Part shown: positions 1 to 10,565 of the stretch, one piece after another
How positions within the stretch are numbered: position 1 is the stretch's first letter
How the letters are laid out: every line of letters begins with the position of its first letter
Source of the DNA: Megamerina dolium
Taxonomy: Eukaryota > Arthropoda > Insecta > Diptera > Megamerinidae
Direction: 5' to 3'
DNA length: 64,000 nucleotides
NCBI GenBank assembly: GCA_963854835.1
Contig: OY978527.1
Location: 27,669,529-27,733,528 of the forward strand
Notes under the pieces: model-generated
What the model was told of the DNA's origin: nothing
What the model saw: the letters and a program-made list of their open reading frames with translations, nothing else
Database searches by the model: none
Program-made: the position numbers and the translations under genes

Positions 1-56
1 ATCTTACAACTCGATCGACCTGATCAATTAAACAATTAAGCAAAACCCCCTGACAT

Positions 57-1245
57 TTACTCTACATCATCAATCCATTCTTCAGTGTTACTCATCCGAT
101 CATCAGTCAAAACCAATTTTCTCAATTTGTTTGATTCAACAACACCATCGTATGGCAGTTTCGTTAATTGACAATTCTCAATATCATTTACAACATAACG
201 ATCATTCGGCAAAACCTTTGAAATCACATATGGTAGTAGTGTCAATATTTCATATGACAACATAATCATTGACTTTATAGGTTTTAGCATGGGGTACTAT
301 GATCCAAATTATATTTTCCATTATATTTTTGAGAACGTTCAATGTCCATAGCAGCATCTGATCGAACTGCTTCAAGATCAGTGGGAACTTGTTGACCAAA
401 TTTATGGTCCAAGTATTCTGTTAACTCATCAATGAGCATTCCATGTTGCTCAACACCAAAAACAAGTCGACTTGGTGTCTGTTTCGTGGTGCTACATACC
501 GTATTATTTATACCGTATTTAACTTGAGACAACATTTTCACCCAATCAGCAGGTCCAATTGGTTCAGTCAATTTTCCGAGCATAGCCTTAAGAACTCGAT
601 TTACCCTTTCAAGTTGTTCATTGGCCTGAGGAGAAGCCACAGCATTTCTCACATGAATAATATTTCGTCTTTGTGTGATTTCATCGAATTCCAGAGAAGT
701 GAAACAAGTACCTCTACCTCAGATAATTCGTGCTGGTCGACCATAATCAAAGTATTTATCCAATGCACAACAAACCTCATTTGTACTAGTTGAATTCGCA
801 GGATATAATTTAACATACTTAGTGAACCCATCAATCATAGCCATAATATAAATTAAATTAATTTAAGGCAGTGGACCAAAATGATCAACATGAATGGTAT
901 CAAAAGGGATTGGTTTATTTGGATGGAAATGCGTTCATTCATTCTTGGAGTAGTATACATAATACATTTCACACAATCCTTCACAAACTTATCAACCTTT
1001 TCTCTCATCCGAAGAAACCAATAGAAATTCTTTATACTGTTACAACATTTATCAACAGCAAGATGTCCAATTTTCTCATGAATTAGTCTAGATTCTTTCC
1101 ACATGTACTCTCCTTTACCAATAATCCATCACATAAATCATAACCTTCCACTGAACCGTTTTCAAGCTTCTGACGAAGTTCTTGTGTCGTTGCATCACGA
1201 TTTTGAGTGACTTGAATTCTAAAATCTATATCATTTCCAAAATCC
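57..1245 (-). pseudogene. Ty3/gypsy integrase remnant (element G0)
   Basis: This is the 3' part of a pol gene, joining reverse-transcribed DNA to the genome in a live element. Reading leftward, 853-1104 holds the HHCC zinc-binding domain (IHEKIGHLAV then CVKC). About 284-850 holds the catalytic core in one frame, ending in the family motif ASPQANEQLERVNR with its catalytic Glu. The core has an in-frame TGA near 712-720, exactly where the second catalytic Asp (usually SDRG) should be. 57-290 continues the C-terminal domain in another frame. The piece is cut at 1245 by the end of ERV-A. Its ASPQAN-type core resembles that of S2 more than the errantivirus integrases. Decayed; family confident, element identity not. 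Confidence 0.8.
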
Positions 1246-1756
1246 AACTGGTTTGAAGTTAAGTCAACAAAAAGCGATCTTTCTTTATTTACTGTATTCT
1301 TAAATACTATTATTTTGTTTATTGCTGCATTTTTGTTATTGGAAATGCAGCTATAAAAATACAAATTTATTGATTACAATAAACACAATAATTCTTAAGA
1401 AATTTGTTTGGTGCATTTTGTTAATTGTTGCATTTTTGTTAGCGGAAATGCACTTGAACAAAGTGTAACAATTCTTTGGAAAAAATACAATTAATAAAGT
1501 TATAATATATAAAAATTCTTTGGAATTTGCATTGCATTTTCTTCCATTTTGTTAATTGTTGCATTTTTGTTAGCGGAAATGCACTTGAACAAAGTGTAAC
1601 AATTCTTTGGAAAAAATACAATTAATAATGTTATAAATATATATATTAAACTTCTTTGCAGCGGATAAAGTATTGAAAATAATTATTAACATTCTTAAGA
1701 AGTAAAACAACATATGTATATGTGTATGACCAAATAATGTTAAGGGACACTATAAC
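1246..1756 (-). repeat. 3' LTR of ERV-A (outer end truncated)
   Basis: It matches 10015-10565 from 'aactggtttgaag' to 'gacactataac'. Both copies contain an internal direct duplication that includes 'gttagcggaaatgcactt' (here near 1438 and 1570; in the other LTR near 10227 and 10352). Compared with the 5' LTR this copy lacks about 11 bp near 1745 and the last 40 bp next to the primer site. G0 coding sequence starts directly beyond it. Confidence 0.85.
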
Positions 1757-3231
1757 ACCCCCACCGTTTGTTTGAGGCTCCGACGAAATTATATTATTTT
1801 TATAGAGGGTATTTATAGTGGTTTCATTTTTTAATTGTAGGCTTGGAATATATGTTGTTTGTGTGTTCTTAAAGAGGTATATAAAAATAACTAAGATACA
1901 TATTGATATGATAATTGAGGTATCTATGCTATAACTAATTATTTTTGAGTTTTTATCTGTATGCAGTACTTGTGGCAGTGTTTTTTCGTACTCTATTTGT
2001 TTTAGATATAAAGATTCAATTTTTATGTTTGCTAGTGTTGTATTACTAGTGTCTTTAATTTTTGTTATAAGATTAGGTAAGATAATTTTATCGTACACCT
2101 TTATTTTAACATTGGTAAAAGTTTTATTCAACATGTTCATTTCACAATTTTCAAATTTGACTAAACAATTTCCTGTAATTCTCAATTTAGCTTTGTTGCA
2201 ATTATGGGATATTGTACTGTTAAAGTGCTTAAGAACAAATATTCTTGTATATTTGATGTTTGCATTTTGCAATTAGCTTCTTCAAAGTTTAGTATATTAT
2301 TCAAACAATTATCATTAATTTTTACAAGATTTCTTTTTAGATTATGGATTTATTATTTTTGTCAGGAATGGGTACGAATGTCACCATGGATAGTGAATCT
2401 TGCGAATATTGTGATATAGAGAGAACTATTATAATGTTACCTCCGTGAATTGCTATGGCTACTTTAATGTTGGTAATACTATCGAAGTCTGTGATTAGAT
2501 CAAGTTCGGTTTTGTTAGAATATCTGTGGGAATGATTACCAGTTTGCCGGAGGAAATAATCTGTCCGATGTCGTCTACATGATGCCGTAAGAGTGAGATG
2601 TCATTGTTAATCTGGTATATGTGTTCTATAAATGTTATCTCGTCCTCTATGGTTGAAATTTTATTTCCTATAACTTGAATTTAGCTAAGTAATCCCCGAT
2701 AGTATTTTGCTGATAGTTTATGTGATTAGTTATGTTCTGGATTTGGGCGTTCATGACATTGTTTATATAAGTTAGTTTGTTCATTTTGTTTGTTAAGTTT
2801 TCGTCGCTTGCATGCAGCAATTTAAGAGCTTTACTTATTTGTTCTTCATCGTCGCTGTCCATTGTACCTGCAATCATTTTAACGCCTTTACCTACAATGT
2901 TTAAGAGAGCACGTTTCTTGCGGAAATGTGGGTTAAGATTTTCTATTTTTGCTTTTAATAGCATAAAGTTCTTGTTTACTGTATTTATTAATTTTTTTGA
3001 TTCGCTACTGGATGTCTTTAGAATGTCAATATTGGTTTTGACTATTTCCATAGTTTTCTCATATTCTGTGGTGTTTATTATGTGCAGTTCCTTTATGTAG
3101 TGTTCTACAATTTTGGTTTCCCCTGTTTTTATTGGTATGTATCCGTTATTGTTCGATAGGTCTTGTAAGTCGATAGTTTGAGCCTTAAATGTTGGAACAA
3201 TTGTTACCATTATCATGATCCATTTAATCAC
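1646..3231 (-). pseudogene. env: Errantivirus envelope (env) remnant of ERV-A
   Basis: Env of errantiviruses is a membrane fusion glycoprotein made from a spliced mRNA. The N-terminal part (2668-3231, 187 aa) starts with a signal-like stretch MIKWIMIMVTIVPTFKA and has a basic furin-type site RKKR, followed by a hydrophobic fusion-peptide-like run. The C-terminal part (1646-2272, 208 aa) has one strong transmembrane segment (SIIISICILVIFIYLF) and runs into the LTR. The middle (2273-2667) is broken by frameshifts. The N terminus resembles the env fragment of G6 (38670-38948). The gene is dead; I describe only the remnants. Confidence 0.85.
1757..1770 (-). promoter_or_regulatory. Polypurine tract of ERV-A
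   Basis: On the minus strand a G-rich run (ACGGTGGGGGT) lies directly before the LTR start GTTATAGTGTC. This is where a polypurine tract priming plus-strand DNA synthesis is expected. Confidence 0.6.
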
Positions 3232-3528
3232 CTAGAACAGAAAATTTATTTAATTGTAGCCTTGATTTTGGGGTTATTCTTGTCTTGGTATTTCTTCTTA
3301 GGTCTAACGTGAGCTTTATAATATGTACACTGTCGGACAAAATAAAGTGCAAAGTAAAATGAAAAAATTCATTGTAGCTTAAATTTTTTTTTATATATTT
3401 TTATTAAAAAACGAAAACAGAAATAGTTTATATACTTCAATAACATAAATTAAAAAACAAAAAATGGGAATTCAGTCTCTGAAATATAGCACAAGGATAA
3501 AAGTAGTATCTCATTGTCAAATTATATT

Positions 3529-3547
3529 AGACAAAATAAAGTGCAAA
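3529..3547. repeat. Inner direct repeat, left end of Tc1
   Basis: It repeats the TIR core 'acaaaataaagtgcaaa' about 200 bp inside the left terminus. Only this inner half is well conserved; a 'cattgtc' piece lies slightly outside it. Confidence 0.7.
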
Positions 3548-3590
3548 CTAAAATTTTCAACTTCAATTATTAAAAAAAAATATATGTATG

Positions 3591-4610
3591 TTAGTATTTT
3601 GTATGGCCTCCTTTATTTTTAATTACCTCAGCCAATCTTTTTGGAATACTTGTTACTAAATTTTTCAATGTATCCTTCGATATTTCTTTCCACTCCTTCT
3701 GCATGCTTTCCCAAAACGATTTTAAGTTAGTACGAGAGTTAAAAGGAATTTTATCATCTAAAATGGTCCACAAATGTTCATTCGGATTTAGATCCGGTGA
3801 TTGTGGAGGCCATTCTAATTTTTCAATTCCATTTTCATGAAAATACTTAGGTGCGATCTTGCATGTGTGCTTGGGATCATTATCCTGTTAAAATATAAAA
3901 TCACCCAAACTCATTTCCTCAGCACTTCTTCCTAGGTTGGCCATCAAAATGTTGACATAATGCTCTCCAGTCATTTTGGTATCTATTTTGACAATTTGTC
4001 CTACACCGCTTGAGGAAAAACAACCCCACACCATCAGAGAACCTCCACCGTGTTTAACTGTGTGCGAAACGTTCTTCGACTTCAGTCTCTGCGAAGGCTC
4101 ACACCATACTCGCTTTCGTCTTTTTGAGTTTTTTAACTCAAATTTAGACTCGTCAGACCAAATAATGCGATTCCAGAAGGATTCTGGCATGGAAATATAC
4201 TTTTTTGCAAACTCAAGCCGTTTTTTTATGTTTGCAGGTCAAAGGAGAGGCTTTTTCTTCGCATAGAAACTCTTTAATCCTTTTTCGTTGAGCCTCCTTT
4301 GTACTGTTCGTGAAGAAATATCCAAATTGGTTAATTCTATTATTTCCCTTGCTGAGTTCAAAGGACCTTTTTTGGCCAGAATTAAAATTTGTCTGTCATC
4401 CTGTGCTGTTGTCTTGCGTTTTCTTCCGCAGAATTTCTTTAAACTTTCATTCGTTCCCAAAATTCGATGTTTTTCAACAATTTTTCTGGCTCCAGATATT
4501 GATATTTTATATTTTGCTGATAGCTCTTTATACCCATTGCCATTATTACGGTCCTTGATCAGCATATCCTTGACATCCTTCGACAACGGCTTCATTTTGC
4601 AAATCTTCAC
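3591..4610 (-). pseudogene. Tc1 transposase with two in-frame stops
   Basis: A cut-and-paste transposase of the DD34E Tc1 family, which would bind the terminal repeats and excise the element. The whole 340-codon frame is preserved without indels. It is broken only by a TGA at 4239-4241 and a TAA at 3888-3890; the natural stop is at 3591-3593. The N-terminal 123 aa carry paired helix-turn-helix domains with a GRKR linker (CGRKRKTT). The catalytic part shows WSDESKF (first Asp), VWGCFSSSGVG, QDNDPKHTC (second Asp, just after the TAA) and SPDLNPNEHLW (Glu). Length is normal for Tc1 (about 340 aa). No transposase can be made without read-through. Confidence 0.93.
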
Positions 4611-4746
4611 AATCTATTAATCCATATTCTAATTATTTTTATGCCACACACTATTTTAATTCATAAAAATGCATTACCTTTAAATTTCCGGTGTAAATCA
4701 ATGAAAAGTAGAAAAAATTATTTAATTATTCTCAGCGAAATTGCAC

Positions 4747-4772
4747 TTTGCACTTTATTTTGTCCGACAATG
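4747..4772. repeat. Inner direct repeat, right end of Tc1
   Basis: A nearly complete copy of the 26-bp TIR (one mismatch, caatg for cagtg) in the same orientation as the right terminal repeat and about 197 bp inside it. Together with 3529-3547 it forms the IR/DR arrangement. Confidence 0.85.
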
Positions 4773-4969
4773 AAACAAGTAACACTACTCTTTGCATGTA
4801 TAGCTAAAAATAATCAAGAGTGTGTATAATTTTTTTTTTCATTTGTACACTTTTGGGGAATCCCCCAATTAGAAAATAATATTTAACAGGGATGCAACTA
4901 TTAATTGAGTACAAAATATTCAAAATAATTTCGGCATAAAGGGTTTGCACTTTATTTTGTCCGACAGTG

Positions 4970-6230
4970 TATGTCCAGTTCCTGTCGTTTGTATGTGGTC
5001 ATCGTCTATCTTTTCTGCATTAACTTTCCTGTATTTTCTGTGATTTTTCCCTCCTCTAATCTCTTTAATATAATTTGGTCCGCCTTCTAATTCTATATCT
5101 TTCCAGTTTTCATTTAACTTCTGAATATATTTTTCTTTCTTTGCGTTTATAAGATCACGAATTTCTATGTATCTATCCTCATGTACTTTGCCATTTACAA
5201 AATCAATCGGCTTGATGCCGGTCGTGCTATGTATCGTGTTATTGTAGAAACCTATTATTCTTATCATTTTATCTTCCATACTTTCGTTTCTGTTTTCTTT
5301 ATCATGCCTTAACAAGCGTATGTGTTCATTGATTGTGTTATGTAGTCTTTCAATGTCGGCGTTAGACGTATGGTTACTGTTTGAGGTATAATGATTATCT
5401 ATATTCTCTTTTTTTTAGAATTCCTGCATCGGTATAGCTTTAAATCCTAGTTCGTTATCCACAATAATTTTATTTAATTTCCCATAAGTATTGATTATCA
5501 GCAATAGTTTTGTTTTAAATTCTGTCCAACTTTTACCGTTTATTGGAAATGCTAAAGCGAACTTTGAAAATTTATCAATTGCTGTCATAAAAAGTTTCTT
5601 GCCTAAAGTATAAAATACGTCTATATGTAATATTTCGAGAGGTTTAGATGGGGTTTCCGTAATTTTATAAGGGATCTTTGGAGGTTTCCTATCATATTTT
5701 TCTATGTTACAAATTTCACAATTGTTTATAAACTGGGTTATCCTTTGCTTCAATTTCGGATTGTAAATTCGCGTAATTTTTTTTTTTATTTATACTGCCT
5801 GAATTCCTCTATGGTTTTTGTCAAGGTGTTCGTTTTTAATAATTTCGGTTAACCGATTTTCATCTTCTATGTCTTCTGTTCTGAGTGTACATCTAAGTAC
5901 CTTAAAATTTGTGTTATTTGAAAACAGTTCTTCATACACATTTTTAAACATTGTATAAAATTCATCTTCAATAAAAATAGCGTTCAGCTGTGTTGGATTA
6001 AAATGGTTCTTTAGTATTGTAATTTCTGTTTCCCTGTCCATTTCCTTCATAAAAATTGTTTTTCTTTTATTCTTAAAAACAGATTTATTTTTTATTCTTA
6101 ATGATCCAGAGGTTAATTTTATTATAACCACTTGATTTTTAAACATATTAATTGGTGAAGTAGTACTCTTTATTGTTACATTATCACATTCTAGTGTATT
6201 TATGCTGGGTTCGGTTTCAATCCTTGACAA
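4970..6230 (-). pseudogene. pol: Integrase region of ERV-A pol
   Basis: It holds the C-terminal third of errantivirus pol. 5790-6230 contains the first zinc-ligand part of the HHCC domain (HLDKNHRG). 5415-5753 carries CEICN and the catalytic core with HIDVF and VDNELGF. 4970-5315 is the C-terminal domain, in the same frame as 5415-5753 but separated by an in-frame TAA at 5415-5417. A second break is a T-rich frameshift at about 5755-5790. The DNA ends abruptly at 4969, where the Tc1 TIR begins, and resumes past 3327. Sequence is close to the intact ERV-B integrase. Confidence 0.85.
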
Positions 6231-7560
6231 AGCATCGGCATTGCTATTCTTTGTTCCTTTTTTGTATTTAATTTCGTAATCGTATTCAGATAGTTTTAAC
6301 CTCCACCTAACGAGTTTTGAATTGGGTTCCTTTATAGAGAAGAGCCATGTCAGTGGCTTGTGATCTGTCTCTATTATAAACTTACGACCAAAAAGGTAGG
6401 CCTAAAATATTTTGTAGCCCATATGATAGCTAATAATTCTTTCTCTATTGTACTATAGTTTATTTCGTGTGTATTAAGGGTGCGGCTTGCATAACATATT
6501 GGGTGATTATCTTGCGAAAGCACTGCCCCCAAAGCATAATTACTTGAGTCCGTAGTCAATGTAAATGTTTTAGAAAAGTCAGGATATGCTAGTATTGGAT
6601 CATGTGTTAGTAGAGTCCTGAGGGTATTAAAGCTTTTTTCGTACTCCGGATCGTTTATGTTTATCTTTGAATCTTTCTTTAAGTATTTAGTCATTGGCTT
6701 AGCGATAGATGAGTAGTCTTTTATAAACTTTCTATAATAGCCTGTAAGTCCTAGAAATTGCTTGATCTGTTTTGTCGTTTTGGGTATTGGAAAGTTAACA
6801 ACACATTCTATCTTTTTAGGATTGGGCTTGACTCCTTCCGTTGTAACTATGTGCCCAAGGAACTCTGTTTGCTTTTTTAAAAATTCTGATTTATCCAGTT
6901 GAACTTTCAGGTTTGCTTCCTGTAGCCTTGCGAATATAAGTTTAAGTGAATTTATGTGTTCCTGTAAGGATGTTGAAAATATGATTATGTCGTCTAGGTA
7001 TACTAAGCATATTTTGTTGATGTAGTCTTGGAGTATATTATTCATTAGTCTCTGGAATGTTGCAGGAGCTGTTTTCAGTCCTAAAGGCATTCGCAGAAAT
7101 TCGTAGTGTCCTCCTTCAACACTAAATGCAGTTTTGTGAATATCTTCTTCCTCTATATCAATTTGGTGAAAACCTTTTGCTAAGTCGAGTGTGGTGAAAT
7201 ATTGGCTTCTTCCCAATTTTTCAAGTATCTCGTCTATATATGGGATATGAAACTTGTCATCGATCGTTACTTCGTTCAGTTTACGATAATCGATTACGAG
7301 TCTCCACTTTCGTTTTCCACTAGCATCGGCCTTCTTTGGCACGATCCAAATTGGAGCTGAATATGGGGAATTGCTATTTCTAATTATCCTATTTTTCAAC
7401 ATCTCTTGGATTTGATCTGCAACTTCTCTTTTATGTACGTATGGGTACCTGTACGATTTTGAGAATATGGGTATATTGTTTGTAGTCCTAATCCTATGTT
7501 TTATTGCGGAAGTAAATGAAAGTCTATCATTTTCCTGATAAAAAATATTATGATATCTAT
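6231..7560 (-). pseudogene. pol: Reverse transcriptase and RNase H of ERV-A pol
   Basis: The longest open part is 6374-7402 (342 aa). It has the RT fingers/palm motifs [29 protein letters not shown] and the catalytic box YLDDIII, followed by the connection domain and the first part of RNase H ([15 protein letters not shown]). Upstream to about 7560 the frame stays recognisable ([10 protein letters not shown]). A single-nucleotide frameshift near 6395-6400 splits RNase H; the downstream half at 6231-6370 (ITDHKPLTW-type) continues in another frame. Catalytic residues are present, so this copy decayed mainly by indels. Confidence 0.9.
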
Positions 7561-7678
7561 TTATTATTTGTAATAATTATGATCTTTCTTCAGGTTTTAA
7601 GTGTCCTATTCTAATGTGATCGTTCAATGGTTTAAATTTTTTATTTTCGATTATGCTGAAATTTTCGTGATCTACCTT

Positions 7679-8165
7679 CTACGTAGTCAAGCGATTAGTT
7701 TCAGATAATAACTTTATCTTCACCTCCCCATTTTCTACATTCAAAATGCCTTCTCTTAAAATATTTCCGCCGTTTTCTTCCTTATAATATATTAGATCGG
7801 ATTTGTCTGGTGCTATTATCTTTTTTTTATTTAAGTTTTCATTTTCGAAGTGCATTGGTAGTTTCCTGCTACCGATGGTTATTTCATTTTTCCTATAATC
7901 GATACAGGCATTTAGTGGTCTCAATATGTCATTACCTATTAGACCATCGTAAAAATTATGAAATTTTATTATGTAAAATTCTAGTGTTTTATTTGTTCTA
8001 ATGTCGCTAAATTCTTCAAAAATAGGTACTATGGCTTTTTCATTAACGTGAATTCGATGTTGAAGGGTTTTAATTAAAAGTGGGTTTGTTGAATGAATTC
8101 TTTTTGGTCACATATCCCCGGATTTAAAATTGAGTTTGTTGCGCCTGTGTCTATTATAAGTTTTA
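7679..8165 (-). pseudogene. pol: Protease region of ERV-A pol
   Basis: The aspartic protease that would process Gag-Pol. The active-site motif LIIDTGATNSIL is encoded near 8095-8160. 7679-7924 encodes a downstream part of the protease-RT linker (RPLNACIDYRKNEITIGSRKLP). The stretch between is broken by stops or frameshifts. It lies directly after gag, as expected. Confidence 0.7.
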
Positions 8166-9115
8166 TAAAACCTATCTTTGTTTTTATTATTATAAATGGT
8201 AATTTATTCTTGAGGCTGATTCCTGAAAATTTTCAGCTACTTCCACTTTTTCTATGTCCATTGGTTCAGGTTGGTTTCTAAAATTTGATCTGTGGAATGG
8301 AGAAATTTGAGGATTGGAGTTTTGTGAGTTTGCTTGCTGATATGGGCGGGGTTGTTGGAATGGTTGTTGGTAATCTCTTCCATTATTTTGGAACATTGGT
8401 TGGAAATTCTTTCTGTATTTTGGAATGGTTGTTGGGGGTTCCTGTATTCTGCGCTCTTCCTATTTCGACTACTATCTTTTTTATTGTATTGTGTGCTATT
8501 TCCATATTGATTGCCATTCCTATTATTTGAATGAGTTTTAAATTCTGGCGCGTTCCCATTATTGTTCCCAGTATATGCATACCCGGCTTGAAATAGTATA
8601 TCCATAGCTTGTTCTAAATTTTCTGGATTCCTACAGAATAAGATGGATTTCATTGACTCAGGAATTTTACTTTTGAAGATGTTGAGGGCGGTGTGTTTGT
8701 TATTTATCGCACTCTGTCTAGTTGCTTCGGTTTCCGCCAGTATGACGTTATAAAAATCTAAGGTGTTTGTTCTAAAAGTCACGCTTCGTAGTTCGTCAAA
8801 AAGTTCTTCGCAGGAACGTCTGTCCCCAAAATTATTCTGTAATATATTTTTAATATCTGTCCAAGAAATCGCGTGGCAGTTTATTTCGATTGCCTGCCTT
8901 GCCTTTCCTTTGAGTTTCGATTTTATTACGTCAGAAAAAAGTAATTGAGATAGTTCGTCATATGTTCGTAAGTGTGGGTATATTCTGTCAATAAGTGTAG
9001 TGAATGTCTGTAAATCTTTTGAGTCGCCACAGAACTCAGGTAAGGTGGTTAGGTATTTTAAAGGGTTTATAGTTAATCTGTTCATTGAGCCTTCAGCCTG
9101 TTCTTGTTCTGCCAT
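8166..9115 (-). pseudogene. gag: gag of ERV-A (frameshifted)
   Basis: The structural protein of the particle. The 287-aa frame 8252-9115 starts MAEQEQAEGSMNRL and covers an errantivirus capsid-type Gag (LTTLPEFCGDSKDLQTF, then a helical region) and an Asn/Gln-rich tail. No CCHC zinc knuckle is present, as is normal for errantiviruses. A frameshift near 8390 moves the Gln/Pro-rich C-terminus (QQPFQQPRPYQQ, ending in PEPMDIEKVEV) to the overlapping frame 8190-8396. ATG at 9113-9115 is the most upstream start after the leader. ERV-B Gag has the same layout. Confidence 0.85.
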
Positions 9116-9375
9116 TTTTAGTTTTTGTTTAAAAAAAATGTTCCTCTTTTTTTTCTATACCCTAATGCGTTCTTCTCTTTTAGTTTTATATTTTAAATAA
9201 TTTTTTCTTGCTTTAATTTTTATCAAAGTTATTTTACGTAGAAATTCTTGCAAATTTTTGATTTCTTGTTCTCTGGACGTATACAGTAATTTTCTTTCAA
9301 TTTCTTTCTCTATGCTTATCTTTTAGTTACATACATTTAATACTATTAATAATGATAAATTAAATCAAATTCTCA

Positions 9376-9690
9376 CTTTCTGATACTGTTTTTTGCTGGT
9401 TTTGAAAATTATATTGTTGTCTGCTTGGCTCTGCGTTTCCACCGTTGGGTTTAGAGTTGATTAGGACGTATTTCCAAGGATGTATATTTGTTATTGTAGT
9501 TTAAAATTTCTTCACTATTGAATTGAAGTCTGCTGGTTTTCACAAATTAACTGATGAATTATTCTCTGATACCGTTGTTTGCTGGTGTTGAAAATTATAT
9601 TGTTGTCTGCTTGGCTCTGCGTTTCCACCGTTTGGTTTAGAGTTGATTATGACGTATTTCCAAGGATGTATATTTGTAGTTTAAAATTGA
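9376..9690 (-). repeat. Direct duplication in the ERV-A leader
   Basis: A block of about 125 bp (containing 'ttgttgtctgcttggctctg') occurs at about 9379-9505 and again at about 9561-9685, with about 95% identity and 182-bp spacing. It lies in the untranslated leader between primer site and gag. Confidence 0.85.
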
Positions 9691-9715
9691 TTGTTAACGT
9701 TTGATTGAGTTTATA

Positions 9716-9876
9716 AGGATATATCTTTATATCCTGGCTTATGTATGAATATATCTTTGTATTCACTTCTATGTTTTTAGTATTGATAAGGATAAATCTT
9801 TTTATCCTTTTCTGCACTTTTTTTTTTTGTTGTGTTCTTTATATCCTTTTTTCCAAGGATATATCTTCATATCCTT
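9716..9876. repeat. Four imperfect palindromes in the ERV-A leader
   Basis: Near-palindromic copies of 'aaggatatatctttatatcct' occur at 9716-9735, 9747-9764 (degenerate), 9788-9809 and 9855-9876. Each is 18-22 bp with two-fold symmetry around ATATCTT. Such clusters are typical of repeated protein-binding sites; the gypsy insulator lies in the same part of its element. Confidence 0.75.
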
Positions 9877-9956
9877 TTTTTTCCCCGTCACTGATATTGA
9901 GATATCAAGTATCCTCTTTTTATTTTGTAATATAAATTTCGCGAAGATACCCCAGA

Positions 9957-9974
9957 ATCCTACCGACTGCGCCA
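9957..9974 (-). promoter_or_regulatory. tRNA-Ser primer binding site of ERV-A
   Basis: Minus strand TGGCGCAGTCGGTAGGAT. The first 11 nt are complementary to the 3' end of insect tRNA-Ser (CGACTGCGCCA). It sits at the inner edge of the 5' LTR. Confidence 0.85.
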
Positions 9975-10565
9975 CCTTTTTGTCCGATACGAGGAGCAAC
10001 GAAAAAAAATTAAAACAACTGGTTTGAAGTTCAGTCAACAAAAAGCGATTTTTCTTTATTTACTACATTCTCAAATACTATTATTTTGTTTATTGCTGCA
10101 TTTTTGTTATTGGAAATGCAGCTAAAAAATACAAATTGATTGATTAAAATAAACACAATAATTCTTAAGAAATTTGTTTGGTGCATTTTGTTAATTGTTG
10201 CATTTTGTTAATTGTTGCATTTTTGTTAGCGGAAATGCACTTGAACAAAGTGTAACAATTCTTTGGAAAAAATACATTTAATAAAGTTATAAATATATTA
10301 AAATTCTTTGGAATTAAACTTCTTTGCATTTTGTTAATTGTTGCATTTATGTTAGCGGAAATGCACTTGAATAAAGTGTAACAATTCTTTGGAAAAAATA
10401 CAATTTATAATTTTATAAATATATATATTAAAATTTTTTGGAATTAAACTTCTTTGCAGCGGATAAAGTATTGAAAATAATTATTAACATTCTTAAGAAG
10501 TAAAACAACATATGTATATGTGTATGACCAAATAATGTTAAGGGAATAGTGGGTGACACTATAAC
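9975..10565 (-). repeat. 5' LTR of ERV-A
   Basis: 10015-10565 matches the 3' LTR. The primer site suggests the true LTR reaches 9975, so the other copy lacks about 40 bp. It contains the same internal duplication as its partner and an extra 'gttaattgttgcattttgtt' unit near 10190-10212. Confidence 0.8.

Larger units (their letters stand above)
3328..4969 (-). mobile_element. Tc1-like DNA transposon with IR/DR ends
   Basis: A 1642-bp element with perfect 26-bp terminal inverted repeats (3328-3353 and 4944-4969, starting CACTGTCGGACAAAATAAAG) and a TA target duplication (3326-3327, 4970-4971). Further repeat copies lie about 200 bp inside each end: near 3529-3547 (partial) and 4747-4772 (nearly complete). 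This IR/DR design is known from Sleeping Beauty-type and some insect Tc1 elements. It interrupts ERV-A between integrase and env. Confidence 0.95.
1246..10565 (-). mobile_element. ERV-A: decayed env-bearing errantivirus (Ty3/gypsy)
   Basis: A full-layout insect endogenous retrovirus on the minus strand: 5' LTR (about 9975-10565), tRNA-Ser primer site, leader with repeats, gag (8166-9115), pol (4970-8165), env (1646-3231), polypurine tract and 3' LTR (1246-1756). Order gag-PR-RT-RH-IN-env and an env with a basic cleavage site define errantiviruses. The LTRs differ by many substitutions and indels and most genes carry frameshifts, so the copy is old. A Tc1 element sits between integrase and env. 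No 4-6 bp target duplication can be recognised, and the outer end of the 3' LTR is about 40 bp short. Confidence 0.9.

Noticed and set aside
9379..9876. Su(Hw)-type gypsy insulator
   Set aside because: No cluster of TGCATA-core sites is present in the leaders of ERV-A, ERV-B or G7; the repeats seen have other sequences.
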